From Verrucomicrobiales bacterium (GTDB taxonomy: Bacteria > Verrucomicrobiota > Verrucomicrobiia > Limisphaerales > UBA1096): DNA of 7,558 bases. Shown here one piece after another: positions 1-5,200 of this stretch. Positions within the stretch are counted from its first letter, which is position 1; each line of letters starts with the position of its first letter. The stretch lies in NCBI GenBank assembly GCA_002721375.1, contig PBKH01000066.1, positions 9,087 to 16,644 of the forward strand, given 5' to 3'. Made by a program: the position numbers and the translations under genes. The notes beneath the pieces are model-generated. The model saw only the letters and a program-made list of their open reading frames with translations, did no database searches and had not been told where the DNA came from.

Positions 1-2283
1 CTGGAAGGTGGATTTTTGCCGGCTACAGTGAATCTGGGAGATCCGCACCAGTTCAATTTGATAGTTGCCGGGACTAGGCCGATTAGTGCTGAATGGTACA
101 AGGATGGCGAACCTCTAGATGTAAAGGGAGATTTGATACTTCGCCTGCCCTCCGTTCAAAAATCTGATGGAGGTCTATATCATGTACGACTTACCAACTC
201 CTCTGGTGAGTATGTTAGTAAACCGGTGCGGCTTTCATTAAATCTTCCGGTTGAGATTTTGAAGGGACTTGCTGATCGAACAGTGAAGGTGGGGGACGAT
301 GTCATTTTGCGCCTTGAGGCCGAGGGCGCGCGACCATTTTCGTACAGGTGGTTTTATGAAGGGAATGAGTTGCCTGATGAGACGGGCGAACAATTGGTTT
401 TGAAGAATATCCGTGAATTGCAGAAGGGGCTTTACGGTGTGGAAATAAAAAATAGTCTTAATGTAGTCACAAGCGAGGCCATACTGAATGTAAATCAAGG
501 CCCAAGGATCACGCGACAGCCGCTTGATCAATCTGTCAATGAGGGCGGGGATGCGTCATTGAAGGCTGCCTACTTAGGGTCAAAGCCCCTTTATTTCCAA
601 TGGTATTATAATGGCAAGCCAATCGACGGTGAAATTGATCCGGTTTTGAACCTAACCAATTTGTCGAGGGAGGAGGCTGGCTTTTATGTTGTGAAAGTAA
701 GCAATGAGGCTGGGGAAGCAGAGAGCGATCCGATACGTTTAACTGTAAACTTCCCGCTTCAAATGGTGGTGGATGTTGAAAGCGCCATGTCAATGATCGG
801 CGGAAGTGCCAAGTTCTTTGTCGAGGTAAGCGGCAGCGGTCCAGTGAACTATCGATGGTTCAGGGATGGAGCATTAATTGAAGGAGCAGATGCTGCGGTA
901 TTGAAATTGGACGATTTGGGTTTGGACGATGCAGGGGATTACCAAGTGGAAGCAAGTAATCCAGTTGGATCCGTTCGCAGTGGAAAAGGACGATTGGATG
1001 TGGTGGCTGGACCCGAGGTTGTTAGGGCTCCCGTCAGTCGCCGAGTTCTTAGGAATCAGCCAGCAGTGTTTAGCTTGATTGCCGGCGGTAGCAAGCCGTT
1101 AACATATCAGTGGCTAAAGGATGGTGTGGCAATCGAGGGGGCAACTCAGGAGGCGCTAAAGCTTGATTCAGTTACGATTTCCGATGAGGGGGAGTACAGT
1201 GTCTTGATTACAAATCGCGGTGGCACTGTAGAGAGTGTTGCCGCAACTTTGATTGTCGTGTTTCCTGTTGAGATAACTCAAGACCTTGAGGATTTGGCAG
1301 TTAGCGAAGGTTCTATTGCGCGTTTCACTGTTGCAGCGACTGGTACGGGGCCGTTGGGGTATCAGTGGTATTATGCAGGCACCCCCATTGATGGGGCAGA
1401 TAGTACGGTATTTGAAATTGGGATAGCCCAAGAAACCGATCGTGGACTGTATCAGGTAGAGGTCCGGAATGAGGCGGGCAGGGTTAGGAGTAAAGAGGCA
1501 AAACTAAATGTTAGTGTCATGCCTAAACTGACACGTGAAGTTGGGGATCAGGTCGTGTTGGCGGGAAGCACCATGAAGCTTCAGCTTAGTGCGAGCGGAA
1601 CCGAACCGTTAACTTACAATTGGTATAAGCGCGGTGCCCTTTATCAGAGTGGTGATTCATCGAACCTAATAATTAAAGGGATGTCTTCGGCTGATGCTGG
1701 ATTGTATCAGGTTGAGGTAATCAATGCTGTAGGAAGTGTCAAGGGGTCGATTTTCGAGGTGAAAGTCCAGGAGCCAGTAAGTATTGAGATTCAACCAGCC
1801 GATACCAAGGCCAACGAAGGTGGTGCTGCGGTGTTTAGGGTTGTTGCATCAGGAACTGCTCCATTTTCCTATCAATGGTTTCACAATGGTGAGGCGATTG
1901 AAGGTGAAACAGGAACGCAACTCCGGATCTTGGGCGTTGAGGATTTTCAGCGTGGTGTCTATACCGTCGACGTTCAGAATGTGGTGGGAACAGTCCGAAG
2001 TGATGGTGCCAAATTAAAGGTGGTTATAGCGCCAGTTATCTTGAAGCAGCCAAAGCCGTTCACGGGACGTGGGGGTGATCAAATGGTTCTTCGTCTTGCT
2101 GCAGGCGGTAGTGAGCCGTTGACTTATAAGTGGTACAAGGATGGGGGGGTGGTGTCCGAAAGCGCCAAGCCTTTATTAAAGATTGACAGCGTCGCTCCTT
2201 CAGACAGCGGAACTTATACGGTGGTAGTTAGCAACTCTGCCGGAAATATTGAGAGTGATCAGATCAAAGTACTCATCTATCAG
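1..2283 (+). repeat. Ig-like domains 1-9 (first part of the long array)
   Basis: Nine tandem Ig-like domains of about 85 residues, with core Trp at residues 32, 117, 201, 286, 371, 456, 541, 626 and 711. Ig1 lacks only about its first two residues, so the window opens almost on a domain boundary. Typical C-strand segments are EWYKDG (Ig1), YQWLKDG (Ig5) and YKWYKDG (Ig9). Typical F-strand segments are DAGDYQVEASN (Ig4) and DSGTYTVVVSN (Ig9). Trp spacing is 85 throughout except 84 between Ig2 and Ig3. The domains are well diverged from one another in DNA and protein, which suggests an old array under selection for length and fold. They look like I-set/Ig_3-type bacterial domains; a profile search would settle the exact family. 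Ig2 has an atypical F-G turn (N-S-L-N in place of N-x-A-G). Confidence 0.9.
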
Positions 2284-5200
2284 CCGATCGTTATAAACGA
2301 ACAGCCTGTGCCAGTTCGCGCCATAAGTGGAGATTTAGCAGTTTTAAATGTTCAGGCTGTTGGGAGTGAGCCTTTGTCATATCAATGGCTCTTTAATAAC
2401 GATGAAATTGATGGAGCAGTTAGTCCGAAACTGGAGTTATTGAATGTGGGGGAGGGGAGCGAGGGTAGTTACCAGGTCGTTATTACAAACCCAGCAGGAA
2501 GTGTCGTCAGTAAAGAGGCAAGGCTGGCAGTGGTGCAACCTGTTAAAATCCTTGCGGAGCCTGAAGGAGATCAAAAGGTGGAGGGAGATTCCTTAATCTT
2601 GGAGGTTGCAGCCAGTGGAACTCAGCCCCTCATTTACCAGTGGTACAAGAATGGCGAAGCCTTGACCGGTGAAATTAAAGAAAAATTGGTTTTTGATTCG
2701 CTGAAAATGGATGATGCAGGCCGGTACATGGTAAAAGTCCAGAATGATGCCGGATCCATAACAACGGACCCTGTCGAAGTAATTGTATATTCCCAGCTGC
2801 AATGGGTTGTTGAGCCAAAGCCGGCGCGTGTAATAGCCGGTCAAGTGGCTGAATATCGTATTGATGTATCAGGTAGTGATCCAATAATTTATGAATGGTT
2901 TTTTAACAGTAAACCTATTCCAAACAGCAATAAATCTGTTCTTGAAATTGAAGATGTCAGCAAGGCTGATATTGGTAGCTATCAGGTGGTTGTAAAGAAC
3001 CCTGCAGGGTCGTTGGTGAGTGAGGAAGTGAAGCTGACGGTGGTTCAGCCTGTGACGATCCTTTCGCAACCGACGAGTGAAACTAAGTTACTTGGACAAG
3101 GTTTGACGTTGGGGGTGGTTGCGAGTGGTTCGGAGCCGTTGGTATATCAGTGGTACAAGGGTGAAGAGGCCATAGAGGGAGCCGTGACTAGGGAGCTAGC
3201 GTTTAAGGTGTTGAAGACGGATGACGAGGCGAAGTATTCGGTGAGTATTAGTAATGAGGCCGGGACGGTGGTGAGTGATGAGGTTGAGTTGACGGTGCAT
3301 GTGCCGATAACGCTTACGAAGCAGCCGGAACAGGCGCGAGTGATTGAAGGAGAGACAGCGACGTTTGCGATAGAGGCGTTGGGGACGGAGCCGATTGAGT
3401 ATCAGTGGAGGTTTAATGGTGATGAGATAGAAGGTGCGACGAGTTCTGGGTTAACGATTACGGGTGCAGGCAAGGGTAATGAGGGGAGTTACCAGGTGGT
3501 GATGAAGAACCCGGCTGGTGGAGCGGTGAGTGAGGAAGTGAAGCTGACGGTGGTTCAGCCTGTGACGATCCTTTCGCAACCGGTTGCTAGTGTAAATCTA
3601 CGTCAGGATGAATCCCTGTTACTCGAAGTGGTAGCTAGCGGCACTCAGCCAATAGTATATCAATGGTATCGTGATGATGTTGCCGTTGAAGGTGCAGTCT
3701 CTTTTCGTTATGAGGTTTCCAATGCAAAATCAGATCATTCCGGTATATATAAATTGGTGATGTCCAATGAAGCAGGTGAAGTGATCAGCAATGAATCAGC
3801 AGTTGTCGTTTATGAACCTGTGAGTTTCACTCAATTGCCAGAGCAAGTTCAGGTTTTTCCAGGTGAGACTGCTGTTTTTAATGCGACTGCAAAAGGTTCA
3901 GAGCCGATTGAATACCAGTGGTTATATGAAAATCAGCCCATTTCGGGCGCCACAGGCAAAACTCTTTCACTTAACAATGTCAATGAAGCTCAGACTGGTA
4001 AGTATCGGGTTGTGGCCAGTAATCCGGCCGGCACGGAGACCAGTCCTGAGGTTAGATTGCTGCTTTTAATACCTGCAGTAATTACTACCCAGCCGGCTGG
4101 GGATGTTTTACGAGTAGGTGAGACGCTTTCGCTGAGTGTTGCCGCAAGTGGAACTCAGCCATTGACTTTTGAATGGAAGCAAGATGGTCAAGTGTTGGAG
4201 CAATACACCGAAGCTAAAATTGAAATTAAGGATGTAGATGAGAAGCAAGGAGGTGCCTATTCCGTTACAGTTTCTAATGCTGGTGGTTCTGTCGTGAGCT
4301 CAATAGTTGATGTAATTGTCAATGTTCCCGTAAGCTTAACTTCGGAGCCAAAGGATAGTTTGGTGCCAACTGGTGAAGCGGCTGTTTTTTCTGTTGATGC
4401 TGCTGGCACTGAGCCTTTGACTTATCAATGGTTAAAGAATGGTGACAAGTTAACTGGAGAAACAGGTGCCAATTATGCGATAAGCAATGTCAGCTTGGAT
4501 GATTCTGGTGGGTACCAAGTCCTTGTGACAAATCCAGCTGGCGACCAATTAAGCCGTACAGCTTCATTAAGAGTCGCGCAGCCTGTTTCAATTGTGGAAC
4601 AACCTCCTGAATCAATCCAAATTCGACAAGGCCAACCTTATCAGTTCAGCGTTTTAGCCAGTGGTACTGAACCTATCGCATACCAATGGTACAAGGATGG
4701 CGATGTCATTAAGGGTGCCGTTTCACCGCTTCTGAGTATCGAGAATTCTGATGAGCCTGATGCCGGTGTTTACAAGGTAATCGTTGCTAATGTGATTGGT
4801 GATGTGTCCAGCGGAGAGGCAGATTTGGAAGTGTTGCTTCCGCCGAGTGTCGGGGATCTGGACGAATTGAAGGAGGTTTATAAAGGTACTACGGTGACTT
4901 TGACTGCTCCGGTTTCAGGTTACGGTACATTTAATTTTCAGTGGTTAAAGAATGGGGTTAATATATCAGGTGCAACTGGGCAAACATTGGTTCTGCCTAG
5001 TGTTATTCTGGCTGATTCTGGGAGTTACAGTTTGAATGTTGGGAGTGAGGGAGGTGCATTGTATAGCAATTCAATGAACTTCCGTGTCATAACCGATTTA
5101 ATTGATCTTCAGGATGAATTTATTGATTCAGTTAAGCTCAGCGGATCAAACGGCAGTGTTAGGGGTAGTAATGTTGGCGCAACATCCGTGGATAATGAGC

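Larger units (their letters stand above)
3001..3585 (+). other. Segment with distinct codon use inside the Ig array (end of Ig12 to start of Ig15)
   Basis: In this stretch Thr is written ACG in 16 of 19 codons by my count; in the following 720 bases (3601-4320) it is ACG in 2 of 16. G-ending codons dominate: in lines 3241-3420, 11-13 of each 20 codons end in G, whereas lines starting 2881 and 3721 have 1 and 3 of 20. The reading frame and domain register are unbroken, so the protein fold is unaffected. The segment is about two Ig domains long and its ends coincide with the two copies of a perfect 58-bp repeat. This suggests that the segment was replaced or inserted by recombination with a related array of different codon style, either elsewhere in this gene or in a paralogue. 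That origin is inference. Confidence 0.7.
2284..3816 (+). repeat. Ig-like domains 10-15, the most similar group with a clear two-domain period
   Basis: Six Ig-like domains with core Trp at residues 796, 881, 966, 1051, 1136 and 1222. Odd domains 11, 13 and 15 each begin with V-V-Q-P-V-[KT]-I-L and have an L-x-L-x-V B strand. Even domains 10, 12 and 14 have A-x-[LYF] at the same point and end in [ST]-Y-Q-V-V or S-Y-Q-V-V followed by a K/T-N-P-A-G turn. Ig10 and Ig14 are particularly alike: both carry D-E-I-[DE]-G-A after the C strand and E-G-S-Y-Q-V-V in the F strand. The pattern fits growth by copying of two-domain units. The block contains the perfect 58-bp direct repeat and the segment with divergent codon use. 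Ig13 departs from the usual F-strand motif: D-D-E-A-K-Y replaces D-x-G-x-Y. Confidence 0.88.

Noticed and set aside
238..3069. Several minus-strand open frames of 66-97 codons (for example 238-531, 536-793, 1168-1431, 2593-2844, 2869-3069)
   Set aside because: They lie opposite the continuous Ig-domain frame, have no recognisable domains, and are explained by the repeat's codon pattern read in reverse.
3001..3585. Mobile element or intein as the cause of the codon shift
   Set aside because: The segment codes for ordinary Ig domains in unbroken register, with no transposase, terminal inverted repeats or intein splice motifs.
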